A DNA stretch of 64,000 nt from Nonomuraea glycinis (GCF_014646515.1 NZ_BMNK01000022.1:1-64000); one strand, 5' to 3'; numbered from the stretch's first letter, positions 24,332 to 34,130 are shown. Notes: generated by a model from the letters alone, not told the origin. A program made the numbers and translations.

Positions 24332-25138
24332 TCAACCAGAGGGGGAAAGCCGGACATGTGCACCCGGGGGGAGGCCCAGCCGCTGAGCCGCGTCACCGCT
24401 GTTCACGGCGAAGGCGATCAGCCCCGCCGAGTCGGCGAACGCCACCAGGTCACCCGGCGGCACCGCGGTGTAGGACTCGCGGTAGGGCATCGACAGGCGC
24501 CGCCTGCCCAGCATCACCCCGAGCGTGTCGCCCACCCGCAGGCCCAGCGCCTCCAGGTCGCCCGCCGAGATCGACAACTGGGTGTTGCCGTAACGATCGA
24601 CCGAGACGACCTCGCCCTCCACCGCGCCCTCGCGCAGCACCGAGGTCGGCTCCGGCAACGACACCAGCCGCTCCAGCGGCACCGCCGGGCCCAGGTCGGC
24701 CGGGTCGAGGCCGCCGCACAGCCGCCCCGCGACCGGGGCGTACACGTCCCGGCCGTGGAAGGTGGGCGAGACCGGCCGCAGGAAGTGCCGCTCGTCGCTG
24801 ATTTCGTACGCCGCCCGCGCGCCGCCTGCGGCGTGGATCGCCCACGACAGCAGCCCGTTGTCCGGGCCGACGAACACCCGATCGGCCACCGCCACGGCCA
24901 CCGCGCGCCGCACCCCGCCCGCGCCGGGATCGACCGCGCCGATGTGCACACCGCTGGGTAGGTAGGGGATCGTCTGCGCGAGAATCGCCGCGCCGCGCCG
25001 TACATCGCCGGAAGGAACGAGGTGGCACACGTCGATCACCCGGGCCGACGGCGCGATCGTGGCGATCACCCCGTGGCAGGCGGCGACGTAGCCGTCCTCG
25101 AGCCCGTAATCGGTGAGAAGCGTGATGACAGAGGTCAC
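24332..25138 (-). CDS. SAM hydrolase (S-adenosyl-L-methionine hydroxide adenosyltransferase, DUF62)
   Basis: 268 aa from the GTG at 25138, giving the family N-terminus VTSVITLLTDYGLEDGYVAA. Family members split S-adenosylmethionine with a hydroxide ion to adenosine and methionine, and are relatives of fluorinase and chlorinase SalL. The conserved N-terminal Asp (LLTDYG), the SGDVRRGAAIL segment, the GPDNGLLS block and the HGRDVYAP motif (catalytic His/Arg region) are visible. The second domain (about 165-268) has EGEVVSVDRYGNTQLS, diagnostic of the family. The physiological role is not settled; SAM salvage or control is usual speculation. A longer upstream frame has no family resemblance. Confidence 0.9.
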   Translation of the reverse strand: MTSVITLLTDYGLEDGYVAACHGVIATIAPSARVIDVCHLVPSGDVRRGAAILAQTIPYLPSGVHIGAVDPGAGGVRRAVAVAVADRVFVGPDNGLLSWAIHAAGGARAAYEISDERHFLRPVSPTFHGRDVYAPVAGRLCGGLDPADLGPAVPLERLVSLPEPTSVLREGAVEGEVVSVDRYGNTQLSISAGDLEALGLRVGDTLGVMLGRRRLSMPYRESYTAVPPGDLVAFADSAGLIAFAVNSGDAAQRLGLPPGAHVRLSPSG

Positions 25139-25253
25139 ACCTGGTGACTGTACGTCTCCCGATACGCCGAGAACAGCCGCACCACGCACATTACGATGGC
25201 GACGGGCCACGTGCGCCGCCAAGCTCGCGTGCCCCTTCCCTGAGGAGGAGATT

Positions 25254-25556
25254 ATGGACACTGCGCCGGCCGGCGGTGACAGTGCTGCCCCGGGACCCGA
25301 TCGTCAGCCCCTCACGGACCGCGAGCTCGAACTCCTCGCCTTCGAACGCCACTGGTGGCGCTACGCGGGCGCCAAGGAGCAGGCCATCAAGGAGACCTTC
25401 GGCTTCTCCACCACCCGCTACTACCAGTTGCTCGGCGAATTGATCGACAGGCCGGAGGCGCTGGAGCAGGACCCGATGCTGGTCAAGCGCCTGCGCAGGC
25501 TCCGCGCCGGCCGCCAGCGCGAGCGTGCGGCCAGGCGCTTCGGCATGCGTCCCTGA
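25254..25556 (+). CDS. DUF3263 protein
   Basis: 100-aa protein. ATG 25254 is fixed by a perfect GAGGAGGAG site 4 nt upstream; the longer frame has none. The DUF3263 signature is present: TDRELELLAFERHWWRYAGAKEQAI, here followed by ETFGFSTTRYYQLLGELID, which reads as a helix-turn-helix, and a basic tail (LRRLRAGRQRERAARRF). A small DNA-binding regulator is likely but unproven. It precedes otsB by 21 bp on the same strand and is probably co-transcribed with it. I recall a similar arrangement in other actinomycetes. Confidence 0.85.
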   Translation: MDTAPAGGDSAAPGPDRQPLTDRELELLAFERHWWRYAGAKEQAIKETFGFSTTRYYQLLGELIDRPEALEQDPMLVKRLRRLRAGRQRERAARRFGMRP

Positions 25557-25577
25557 CCCGCTGGGTAGGGCAGCCGC

Positions 25578-26366
25578 GTGATGAACATCCCTGGTATGGA
25601 AGCGATCCTGAAAGATCCGTCGGGCGCCGTGATCGGGCTCGACTTCGACGGGACCCTGTCCCCGATCGTCGCCGATCCCGCGGCGGCCCGCGTCCATCCC
25701 GACGCGCCTGCCGTCCTCGCCGAGCTCGGCGCGTACGTCAACGCGGTGGCCATCGTGACCGGCAGGCCGGTGGCCACCGCGCTCGAGCTCGGCCCCGGGC
25801 TGGAGCGCGTGCCAGGCCTGGTGGTGCTCGGCCACTACGGGTTCGAGCGGTGGGAGAACGGCCGGATCTCCGGCCCACCGCCCCCCGCCGGCGTGCCGAG
25901 GGTCGAGGCCGAACTGCCGCTCCTGCTCGATTCCCTCGGCCTGCTCGGGGTGACCATCGAGGACAAGGGCCGGGCGGTGGCCGTGCACACCAGGCGCAGC
26001 GCCGACCCCGAGGGCGCGCTGGCCAAGCTGCGCGAGCCGATGGCCGAGCTGGCCGCCAAGCACGGCCTGGTCGTCGAGCCGGGCCGGCTGGTGCTGGAGC
26101 TCAGGCCGCCCGGCATGGACAAGGGGCACGCGCTCAGCCTGTTCCTGGCCGAACGGGACGCCAGGTCCGTGCTGTTCGCCGGCGACGACCTGGGCGACCT
26201 GGCCGCCTTCGACGCGGTCAGGGCGTCCGAGCTGCCCGGCGTGACGGTCTGCAGCGGCTCGGCCGAGGTGACCGCGCTGGCCGATCGGGCGGACATCGTG
26301 GTGGACGGGCCTGACGGCGTGGTGGCGCTGCTGAGGGAGCTTACGTCCGCTTTCAGCCGCTCTTGA
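25578..26366 (+). CDS. otsB: Trehalose-6-phosphate phosphatase
   Basis: HAD-superfamily phosphatase of 262 aa that removes phosphate from trehalose-6-phosphate, the second step of the OtsA-OtsB route. Motif I GLDFDGTLSPI holds the nucleophile Asp22 and acid/base Asp24. Motif II lies in VAIVTGRP, motif III Lys in DKGHAL, and motif IV in FAGDDLGDLAAF. The cap region carries VVLGHYGFERW, typical of OtsB. Start is GTG 25578 or the next codon ATG 25581. OtsA is encoded 0.6 kb away on the opposite strand. Confidence 0.93.
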   Translation: MMNIPGMEAILKDPSGAVIGLDFDGTLSPIVADPAAARVHPDAPAVLAELGAYVNAVAIVTGRPVATALELGPGLERVPGLVVLGHYGFERWENGRISGPPPPAGVPRVEAELPLLLDSLGLLGVTIEDKGRAVAVHTRRSADPEGALAKLREPMAELAAKHGLVVEPGRLVLELRPPGMDKGHALSLFLAERDARSVLFAGDDLGDLAAFDAVRASELPGVTVCSGSAEVTALADRADIVVDGPDGVVALLRELTSAFSRS

Positions 26367-26400
26367 GTGGTTTGCAAGTCGCCCCTCTTATGGTCGCCCC

Positions 26401-26988
26401 ATGAAGAAGCGATACCTTGCCGTCGTGGCGGCCGCCGCGGCCGCCGTCCTCCTGGCGCCCGTCACCGCCACGGCCGCCACCGCCCCCGCCCACCAGCTGA
26501 AACTGCGCGGCGGCCTGACCCTCTACCTGCCGTTCAAGTGGCGGATCTACGGCGGCGGCACCGACTGGATCCACGTCGTCACCGGCAAGTGCGCCGACCC
26601 CAAGGGCGGCTTCTTCACCCCGGACTGCAAGGGGTTCTGGATCCTCGGGCCTAAGGCGATCAAGCTGGGGGCCGAGGGGTTCGGCCCGTACGACGTGCGC
26701 AGGGGCGGCTACTACCCGGCCTCCGACGTGCAGCTGTGCCCGGTCAACGGCAAGCTCGCCCGGGTGGAGAGGGTCGGCCGGCACACGAAGGGGCTGCGTC
26801 AGGTCGGGCCCGGTCACAAGGCGGCCTACCACGAGTTCCAGACCCGCTGCCGGACCCACTCGGGCAAGGCCACCAACGTGCGCTTCACCACGCGCGAGTG
26901 GTATCTGCCGCAGACCAAGGTCCTGGTCGTCGACAACTGGAAGACCAAGGGGCTGCCCACCGCGCTGCGGAACGCCGACTGGAACTGA
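26401..26988 (+). CDS. Small secreted protein of unknown function
   Basis: 195-aa exported protein. The signal peptide (MKKRYLAVVAAAAAAVLL, cleavage near residues 25-27) is clear. The mature part has four cysteines (KCADPK, PDCKGF, QLCPVN, TRCRTH) that could form two disulfides, and many aromatic residues. No catalytic motif or known domain recognised. It is lodged between the otsB and otsA stops; the otsA stop lies 7 bp beyond its own. No terminator is visible between them. Confidence 0.7.
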   Translation: MKKRYLAVVAAAAAAVLLAPVTATAATAPAHQLKLRGGLTLYLPFKWRIYGGGTDWIHVVTGKCADPKGGFFTPDCKGFWILGPKAIKLGAEGFGPYDVRRGGYYPASDVQLCPVNGKLARVERVGRHTKGLRQVGPGHKAAYHEFQTRCRTHSGKATNVRFTTREWYLPQTKVLVVDNWKTKGLPTALRNADWN

Positions 26989-26994
26989 CCGGCC

Positions 26995-28419
26995 TCAGGC
27001 CAGCGCGTCGAGCTGGGCGGCCAGCCACTTCTGCGGGGGCAGCGCGGTGGCGGCCGACTCCAGCCCCTCACGGCGGCGGGCCCGCTCCTCCTCCGGCATG
27101 ACCAGCGCGCGGTGCAGCGCGCCGGCCGTGCCGCTGACATCGTAGGGATTCACCATGAGCGCGTGCGGGCCGAGCTCGGCCGCCGCGCCCGCCTCGCGGG
27201 ACAGCACCAGCGCGCAGCGGGGGGACAGGACCGGGCCCTCCTTGGCGACCAGGTTCATGCCGTCGCGGATCGGGTTGACCAGCAGCACGTCCGCCATCCG
27301 GTAGGCGGCCAGGGAGCGGGGATAGTCGTCCTCGACGTTGAGGATCAGCGGAACCCAGTCCTCCGTGGCGTACTCGTCCTCGATCTCCTGCGCGCAGCGC
27401 TGCACCGACGCGGTGTACTCGCGGTATTCGGGCAGGTCATGCCGGCTGGGATAGGCGAACGCCAGGTGCACCACGCGACCGTGCCACTCGGGATGGGCGG
27501 CCAGGAACTCGCGGTAGGCGAGCAGGCCGCGCACGATGTTCTTCGACAGCTCGGTGCGGTCGATGCGCACGATGAGCCTGCGCTCGCCCACCTGCTCGCG
27601 CAGCGCCGCCATGTGCGACTCGACGTCGGGCTCGGCCGCCCGCGCCCACAGCGCCTTGCCGTCGACGCCCAGCGCGTGCACGCCGACGCGGGTGACCCTG
27701 CCCTCGTGCGTGATCGTACGGTCCGCGCGGTTCACCCGCGCGCCCAGCACCGTCTCGCAGCAGTCCATGAACGCCCCCGCCCACCGGTGGGTGAGGAAGC
27801 CCGCGTGGTCGGCGCCCAGGATGCCCTCCAGCACCTCGCCCGCGACGTCGTCGGGCAGCAGCGAGAAGTATTCGGGCGGCGCCCACGGCGTGTGGCTGAA
27901 GTGCGCGATGCGCAGGTCCGGCCGCTCGGCCCGGAGCATCGCCGGGGTCAGCGTCAGGTGATAGTCCTGCACCATCACCCGCGCGCCGTGCCCGGCCTCC
28001 TCGGCCAGCGCCAGGGCGAACGCCCCGTTGTAGTCGCGGTAGGACTCCCAGTCGCGCTGGAACCTGGTGCCGAAGTGCGGCGCGTTCGGGGTGTCGTAGA
28101 GCAGGTGGTTGACGAACCACAGGGTGGAGTTGGCCACGGAGTTGTAGGCGCGGTGGAAGACGGCCGGCGCGATGTCGAGCATCCGCAGCGCCCCGGTCTT
28201 GTAGCCGGCGTGGTCGAGCCGGCCGCCGGGGGCCTGCCGGACGGCGCTGTGGTCGCCGTCGGACAGAGCGGCGCACACCCACAGCACGCCTTGGTCCTTG
28301 GCCACGCCGGACAGGCCCGACACGAGCCCGCCACCACCGCGTTTCATGGTCAGCACACCGTCTTCCGATACGGTGAACGAGACCGGGCCTCTGTTCGAGG
28401 CGAGCAGGATGCTGTTCAT
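26995..28419 (-). CDS. otsA: Trehalose-6-phosphate synthase (GT20), actinobacterial variant
   Basis: Glycosyltransferase of 474 aa that joins UDP/GDP-glucose and glucose-6-phosphate into trehalose-6-phosphate. GT20 blocks: N-terminal glycine loop KRGGGGLVSGLSG (about 26-38), FVNHLLYDTPN, QDYHLTLTPAMLR, SHTPWAPPEYF, VNPIRDGMNLVAKE. The donor-phosphate loop, VERLDYSKGL in E. coli OtsA, reads VRIDRTELSKNIVRG here: Arg and Lys are kept, the Tyr is not. A similar RT-x-x-K-N loop is known in the pseudo-glycosyltransferase VldE/ValL and in many actinobacterial OtsA proteins, so synthase activity is likely but not certain. It is divergent from the sigma gene with only 31 bp between. Confidence 0.88.
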   Translation of the reverse strand: MNSILLASNRGPVSFTVSEDGVLTMKRGGGGLVSGLSGVAKDQGVLWVCAALSDGDHSAVRQAPGGRLDHAGYKTGALRMLDIAPAVFHRAYNSVANSTLWFVNHLLYDTPNAPHFGTRFQRDWESYRDYNGAFALALAEEAGHGARVMVQDYHLTLTPAMLRAERPDLRIAHFSHTPWAPPEYFSLLPDDVAGEVLEGILGADHAGFLTHRWAGAFMDCCETVLGARVNRADRTITHEGRVTRVGVHALGVDGKALWARAAEPDVESHMAALREQVGERRLIVRIDRTELSKNIVRGLLAYREFLAAHPEWHGRVVHLAFAYPSRHDLPEYREYTASVQRCAQEIEDEYATEDWVPLILNVEDDYPRSLAAYRMADVLLVNPIRDGMNLVAKEGPVLSPRCALVLSREAGAAAELGPHALMVNPYDVSGTAGALHRALVMPEEERARRREGLESAATALPPQKWLAAQLDALA

Positions 28420-28450
28420 TGAGGCTCCCTCCGACCTTAGGATCCCAGCT

Positions 28451-29005
28451 ATGGCGCTTGATGAGCTAACCGAGGAACTGGCCCGCTCCGCCGCAGTCGG
28501 CGATCATCGCGCACTTGGCGAGCTCCTGCGCAGGATCGAACCGGACGTGCTGCGGCACTGTGCCCGCATCCTGCCCTACCACCAGGACGCGGAGGAGGCG
28601 GCGCAGGACACGTTGCTGGCCGTCGCGCGCAACATCGGGCGGTTCGAGGGGCGGGCCAGGTTCAGCACCTGGCTGCACATCGTGACCGCCAACTGCGCGC
28701 GCACCACCTACCGGTCGCTGAAGCGCAGGGCGGCCGAGCAGACCTCCGACGAGCTGCCCATGCAGAAGCCCGACGTCCGCCGGGTCAGCGTGATCGCCGG
28801 ATCGCGGCTCGACCTGCTCGACGCCATGGAGGCGCTGGAGGCCGACAAGCCGGATCTGGCCCAGGCGCTGGTGCTGCGCGACATCGTCCAGCTCGACTAC
28901 AGCGAGGTGGCCGAGCAGCTCAAGATTCCGCTCGGCACCGCCAAGTCACGTATCCACCAGGCACGGAAATATGTCCAGGCGGCACTGGGCGAGGACTACC
29001 GATGA
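28451..29005 (+). CDS. ECF-type RNA polymerase sigma factor
   Basis: 184 aa from ATG 28451. Region 2 spans about 17-90 (LGELLRRIEPDVLRHCARIL, DAEEAAQDTLLAVARNI, FSTWLHIVTANCART). Region 4 spans about 125-180 (ALVLRDIVQLDYSEVAEQL, LGTAKSRIHQARK, a classic helix-turn-helix). No region 1.1 or 3. No anti-sigma gene with a zinc-binding or transmembrane signature adjoins it, so the signal is unknown. The upstream gene otsA is divergent at 31 bp, so the two promoters overlap and the sigma factor may autoregulate or affect trehalose synthesis (inference). Confidence 0.9.
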   Translation: MALDELTEELARSAAVGDHRALGELLRRIEPDVLRHCARILPYHQDAEEAAQDTLLAVARNIGRFEGRARFSTWLHIVTANCARTTYRSLKRRAAEQTSDELPMQKPDVRRVSVIAGSRLDLLDAMEALEADKPDLAQALVLRDIVQLDYSEVAEQLKIPLGTAKSRIHQARKYVQAALGEDYR

Positions 29006-29091
29006 GACCTCAAATCTCGCATGATGAGATGACTGGGCAGGTCACGCCGTTGATTAGGTAGAGTCCGGTCAGCAGCAACAACTGAATATTG

Positions 29092-29229
29092 CTCATCCAG
29101 AGGGGTGGAGGGACCGGCCCTGCGAAGCCCCGGCAACCCTCCCGGCTTGTGACTCGCGACCTGGCGAGGCCGACCGGGACTAGGTGCCAATTCCGGTCCG
29201 TGGTCAAGGCGGCCACGGGCGAAGATGAG
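29092..29229 (+). ncRNA. SAM-I (S-box) riboswitch
   Basis: The S-box core is readable: P1 5' strand CTCATC (29092-29097) pairs with GATGAG (29224-29229). Between them are the AGAGGGGTGGAGGGA and GGCCCTGCGAAGCCCCGGCA blocks of P2/P3 and the GGTGCCAATTCC element of P4/J4-1. SAM binding would close P1, whose 3' strand abuts the GGGAAGG ribosome binding site of the next gene, so control of translation initiation is likely. No separate intrinsic terminator is evident after it. Confidence 0.92.
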
Positions 29230-29244
29230 GGAAGGCCTCGCTTC

Positions 29245-30477
29245 ATGTCGCTCGACTTTGGTCCCGCTGTCGCTCTCTCCTGCCGCGAGTGCGGCACGCG
29301 CTACCCCCTCGGCCCCAGTTTCGCCTGTTCGGAGTGTTTCGGGCCGCTTGAGGCGGCCTACGAATTCGGCACCGTCACCCGGGCCTCCATCGAGGCCGGA
29401 CCGGCCAACATCTGGCGCTACCGCTCGCTCCTGCCGGTGCCCGTGGACGTCGCCACCAAGCCCAACATGAACCCCGGCTGGACCAAGCTCGTCAAGGCGG
29501 GCAACCTCGGTAAGGCGCTGGGCATCAGGTCCCTCCACGTGAAGGACGACTCCGGCAACCCCACCCACTCCTTCAAGGACCGGGTGGTCGCCATCGCCGT
29601 CGAGGCGGCGCGCAACTTCGGCTTCCACACCCTGTCCTGCTCCTCCACCGGCAACCTGGCCGGCGCCGTGACGGCCGCCGCCGCGCGGGCCGGGCTGGAC
29701 GCCTGCGTGTTCATCCCCGCGGGGCTGGAGCAGGCCAAGATCGCCATGGCCCGGGTGTTCGGCGGCAGGCTCGTCGGCATCGAGGGCACCTACGACGAGG
29801 TCAACCGGTTCTGCTCCGAGCTGATCGGGGACCCGATGGGCGACAAGTGGGGCTTCGTCAACGTCAACCTCAGGCCCTACTACGCCGAGGGCTCCAAGAC
29901 GCTCGCGTACGAGATCGCCGAGCAGCTCGGCTGGAAGCTGCCCGAGCAGATCATCATCCCGGTGGCCTCGGGCTCCCAGCTCACGAAGATCGACAAGGGC
30001 TTCAAGGAGCTGATCGAGCTCGGGCTCGTCGAGGACGGCCCCTACAAGATCTACGGCGCGCAGGCGCTCGGCTGCTCGCCGGTGTCCACGGCCTACAAGG
30101 CGGGCCACGACGTGGTCCAGCCGGTCAAGCCGGATACCATCGCCAAGTCGCTGGCCATCGGCAACCCCGCCGACGGCCCTTACGTGCTCGACATCGCCCG
30201 CCGTACCGGCGGCTCGGTGGAGGACGTGACGGACCCCGAGATCGTCGCGGCGATCAAGCTGCTGGCCTCGACCGAGGGCATCTTCGCCGAGACGGCGGGC
30301 GGTGTCACGGTGGGCGTGCTGAAGAAGCTCGTCGAGACCGGTCAGCTCGACCCGGAGCTGGAGACCGTGGTGCTCAACACCGGCGACGGGCTCAAGACGC
30401 TCGACGCCATCGTCGACGACGCCCAGCCCACGGCCGTGATCCGGCCTTCTCTCGACGCGTTCCGCGCGACTGTCTGA
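29245..30477 (+). CDS. thrC: Threonine-synthase-like PLP enzyme under SAM control
   Basis: 410 aa from ATG 29245. An N-terminal zinc ribbon-like CX2C...CX2C (Cys13, Cys16, Cys28, Cys31) precedes a fold type II PLP domain with the Schiff-base Lys111 in HSFKDRV and the phosphate-type loop CSSTGNLAGA. Annotated function would be O-phosphohomoserine to threonine. Two facts suggest otherwise: a SAM-I riboswitch controls it, and the next gene, 23 bp downstream, encodes a GG-tailed sulfur carrier. An enzyme that replaces the phosphate of O-phosphohomoserine with carrier-bound sulfur, giving homocysteine, would explain both. Start ATG is supported by GGGAAGG. Confidence 0.88.
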   Translation: MSLDFGPAVALSCRECGTRYPLGPSFACSECFGPLEAAYEFGTVTRASIEAGPANIWRYRSLLPVPVDVATKPNMNPGWTKLVKAGNLGKALGIRSLHVKDDSGNPTHSFKDRVVAIAVEAARNFGFHTLSCSSTGNLAGAVTAAAARAGLDACVFIPAGLEQAKIAMARVFGGRLVGIEGTYDEVNRFCSELIGDPMGDKWGFVNVNLRPYYAEGSKTLAYEIAEQLGWKLPEQIIIPVASGSQLTKIDKGFKELIELGLVEDGPYKIYGAQALGCSPVSTAYKAGHDVVQPVKPDTIAKSLAIGNPADGPYVLDIARRTGGSVEDVTDPEIVAAIKLLASTEGIFAETAGGVTVGVLKKLVETGQLDPELETVVLNTGDGLKTLDAIVDDAQPTAVIRPSLDAFRATV

Positions 30478-30500
30478 AAATCAGGAAAGGCGAGTTCATC

Positions 30501-30776
30501 ATGAGCGTTTCTGTGCGGATTCCTACCATCCTTCGCACCTACACCGGCGGTAACGCGGAGGTGAGTGGAGAGGGCGCGACCCTGCGTGACGTGCTCGGCA
30601 AGCTCGACTCCGACTATCCGGGAATCGGCGCCCGCATTCTCGATGAATCGGGCAAGATTCGGCGTTTTGTCAACGTTTATGTTGGCGAAGAGGATGTCCG
30701 ATTCGCTCAGGGGCTTGACACGCCTGCCCCTGAAGGCACTCAGATCTCCATCATCCCGGCGGTGGCCGGCGGCTGA
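30501..30776 (+). CDS. MoaD/ThiS/CysO-family sulfur carrier protein
   Basis: 91-aa ubiquitin-like protein with beta-grasp pattern (VRIPTILRTYTGG, ATLRDVLGKLDSDYPGI, FVNVYVGEEDVRF, TQISIIPAVAGG). The C-terminal Gly-Gly is intact, so it can be adenylated and thiocarboxylated by a MoeB/MoeZ-type enzyme located elsewhere. It resembles mycobacterial CysO more than ThiS. It shares the SAM-regulated transcript with the PLP enzyme upstream (AGGAAAGG ribosome binding site, 23-bp gap). No Mec+-type peptidase or cysM is adjacent. Confidence 0.9.
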   Translation: MSVSVRIPTILRTYTGGNAEVSGEGATLRDVLGKLDSDYPGIGARILDESGKIRRFVNVYVGEEDVRFAQGLDTPAPEGTQISIIPAVAGG

Positions 30777-30788
30777 CCGTACCCCCTG

Positions 30789-30825
30789 GAGAAGGCGCCC
30801 GCATGCGGGCGCCTTCTCTTTTTTT
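30789..30825 (+). terminator. Rho-independent terminator of thrC-carrier operon
   Basis: GAGAAGGCGCCCGC (30789-30802) pairs with GCGGGCGCCTTCTC (30805-30818), a 14-bp stem, followed by T7 at 30819-30825. A textbook intrinsic terminator closing the SAM-regulated operon. Confidence 0.93.
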
Positions 30826-31011
30826 CGCTATCAAATTCAAGATTGAACTACTTTGGTGAAATTTCCGATTTGTCGTTTGACTCTGGTGTACACCGTCATG
30901 TCGCAGGTATGGTCGAGTGCGGTCGTCTGACTGATTCCCCATTCGTCATGACGATTGTGGGTCCTGCGGAGGAATGGGTGGGACCTATGAGCCCAGTAAG
31001 AGGAGTCGGAA

Positions 31012-31215
31012 GTGGCGCAGGGCACCGTCAAATGGTTCAACGCGGACAAGGGTTATGGGTTCATCGCGGTAGACGGTGGTAAGGATGTATTCGTCCATTA
31101 CTCGGCAATCATGATGGATGGCTATCGATCTCTCGAACAGGGGCAACGGGTCGAGTTCGAGATCACGCAGGGCCAGAAGGGGCCGCAGGCGGAGTCCGTC
31201 CGTGCGGTCGCGTAG
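31012..31215 (+). CDS. Cold-shock domain protein (CspA family)
   Basis: 67-aa single-domain OB-fold RNA/DNA chaperone. RNP1 (KGYGFIAV) and RNP2 (VFVHYSAI) are intact, and [12 protein letters not shown] is the standard N-terminus. It starts with GTG 31012, preceded by an AGAGGAG site. The leader from 30826 is AT-rich and about 185 nt long, which fits the long 5' UTRs of cold-shock genes. It lies between the carrier-protein operon and groEL, an order I recall from Streptomyces. Confidence 0.95.
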   Translation: MAQGTVKWFNADKGYGFIAVDGGKDVFVHYSAIMMDGYRSLEQGQRVEFEITQGQKGPQAESVRAVA

Positions 31216-31342
31216 CTGGTAAGCCCCGGCAGCCCGCACGTCAGCGCAGTGCGTGCGGCCTGCCGCCCCCTCGGTGTACGGCGGGCCGCCCTGGCCCGCC
31301 GTTCGCGCTGTACGGACTTGACCTGGGCGTGGGTGGCGTCAG

Positions 31343-31369
31343 CTTGCACTCGACGGGGTAGAGTGCTAA
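31343..31369 (+). promoter_or_regulatory. CIRCE operator 1 (HrcA site)
   Basis: CTTGCACTC-N9-GAGTGCTAA: the right arm is perfect, the left arm has two mismatches to the consensus TTAGCACTC. It precedes groEL by about 145 bp. A TTGCAC (31344) to TAAACA (31367) pair with 17-bp spacing may be the promoter lying within the operator. Confidence 0.8.
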
Positions 31370-33142
<1,773 letters not shown>

Positions 33143-33155
33143 TCCTGTAATACCG

Positions 33156-33178
33156 CGCGCCGGGCTTTTTCCGGCGCG
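33156..33178 (+). terminator. Hairpin downstream of groEL (first)
   Basis: CGCGCCGG (33156-33163) pairs with CCGGCGCG (33171-33178) around a GCTTTTT loop. It starts 14 nt after the groEL stop. Weaker than the next one. Confidence 0.55.
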
Positions 33179-33189
33179 TCAGCACCACA

Positions 33190-33232
33190 TCAGAGCGGCC
33201 CGAGCCGGATTTCCGGTCTCGGGCCGCTCTGA
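33190..33232 (+). terminator. Strong hairpin terminator downstream of groEL
   Basis: TCAGAGCGGCCCGAG (33190-33204) and CTCGGGCCGCTCTGA (33218-33232) form a perfect 15-bp stem; the loop contains a further CCGGATTTCCGG pairing. It is followed by TGTTCTCT and separates groEL from the convergent NmrA-like gene. Confidence 0.8.
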
Positions 33233-33299
33233 TGTTCTCTCCCTGTTCAATGGCGCGCCTTACAGCTCTATTTACGGCCGGCAGGCATCAGAGTCGGGA

Positions 33300-34130
33300 T
33301 CAACGCCACGCCCCCGCGGCCGCCGCGCGCGCGACATAGGTCTCGAAATCGCGGGGTGGGCGGCCCAGAACGCGGTGCACGTCGTCGGTGGTCTCGGCGA
33401 ACCTGCCACGGCGCATCAGGTCGAACATCTCGTTGAGGTAGCTTGCCACCTCGGGCGAGATCCCCTGCGCGACGGAGGCGGCGACGTACTCCTCGGGAGA
33501 GACATCGACGTAGCGAACCGGCCGTCCCGACACCCGCGCGATCTCCTCGACGGCCTCCCGGAAGGTGAGCCCCCGTGGGCCGGACAGCTCGTAGGTATGG
33601 CCGGCGTGTCCAGGCTCGGTGAGCGCGGCCACCGCGACGTCGGCGACATCGTCCGCGTCGATGAAGGGCTCCACGATGTCATGGGCGGGCAGTGCCAGCT
33701 CGCCCGCCATGAGCGGGGCGTGGAAGACGTCCTCGTCGAAGTTCTGGCTGAAGTTCGGCGGGCGCAGGATCGTCCACTCGACGCCGGACGCGCGCACGGC
33801 CTCCTCCGCCGCGCGCATGTCCAGGCCGAAAGGGGAGTCGCCCCAGGTGTCGGCCCCTCGGGCGGACAGCAGCACGAACCGGCGCACGCCGGCGGCCACC
33901 GCCCTGGGGACGAAGTCGTGCGCGGGGCCGGGCACCTCGGGCGCGATGACGTAGGCCGTTGAGACACCGTCGAGCACGGCGTCCCAGGTGGCCGGATCAG
34001 TCCAGTCGAAGCGGGCCTCGCTCGATCGGGAGGCGGCCCGTACGGTCCTGCCTGCGGCCCGCAGCCTGGCGGTCACCCGTCGGCCGGTCTTTCCCGTGGC
34101 GCCCAGGACAAGAAATAGATGTTCGCTCAT
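33300..34130 (-). CDS. NmrA-like NAD(P)-binding protein
   Basis: 276 aa from the second in-frame ATG (34130, MSEHLFLVLGATGKTG); ATG 34139 is possible. The dinucleotide-binding Rossmann loop GATGKTG (about 9-15) opens the protein. The family pattern continues with RPPNFSQNF, PFIDADDVADVAV and YELSGPRGLTFREAV. These proteins act as redox-sensing regulators or as NAD(P)H-dependent reductases on quinones; no catalytic YxxxK is seen. Divergent from an AraC-type regulator gene 82 bp away, which probably controls it. Confidence 0.87.
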   Translation of the reverse strand: MSEHLFLVLGATGKTGRRVTARLRAAGRTVRAASRSSEARFDWTDPATWDAVLDGVSTAYVIAPEVPGPAHDFVPRAVAAGVRRFVLLSARGADTWGDSPFGLDMRAAEEAVRASGVEWTILRPPNFSQNFDEDVFHAPLMAGELALPAHDIVEPFIDADDVADVAVAALTEPGHAGHTYELSGPRGLTFREAVEEIARVSGRPVRYVDVSPEEYVAASVAQGISPEVASYLNEMFDLMRRGRFAETTDDVHRVLGRPPRDFETYVARAAAAGAWR

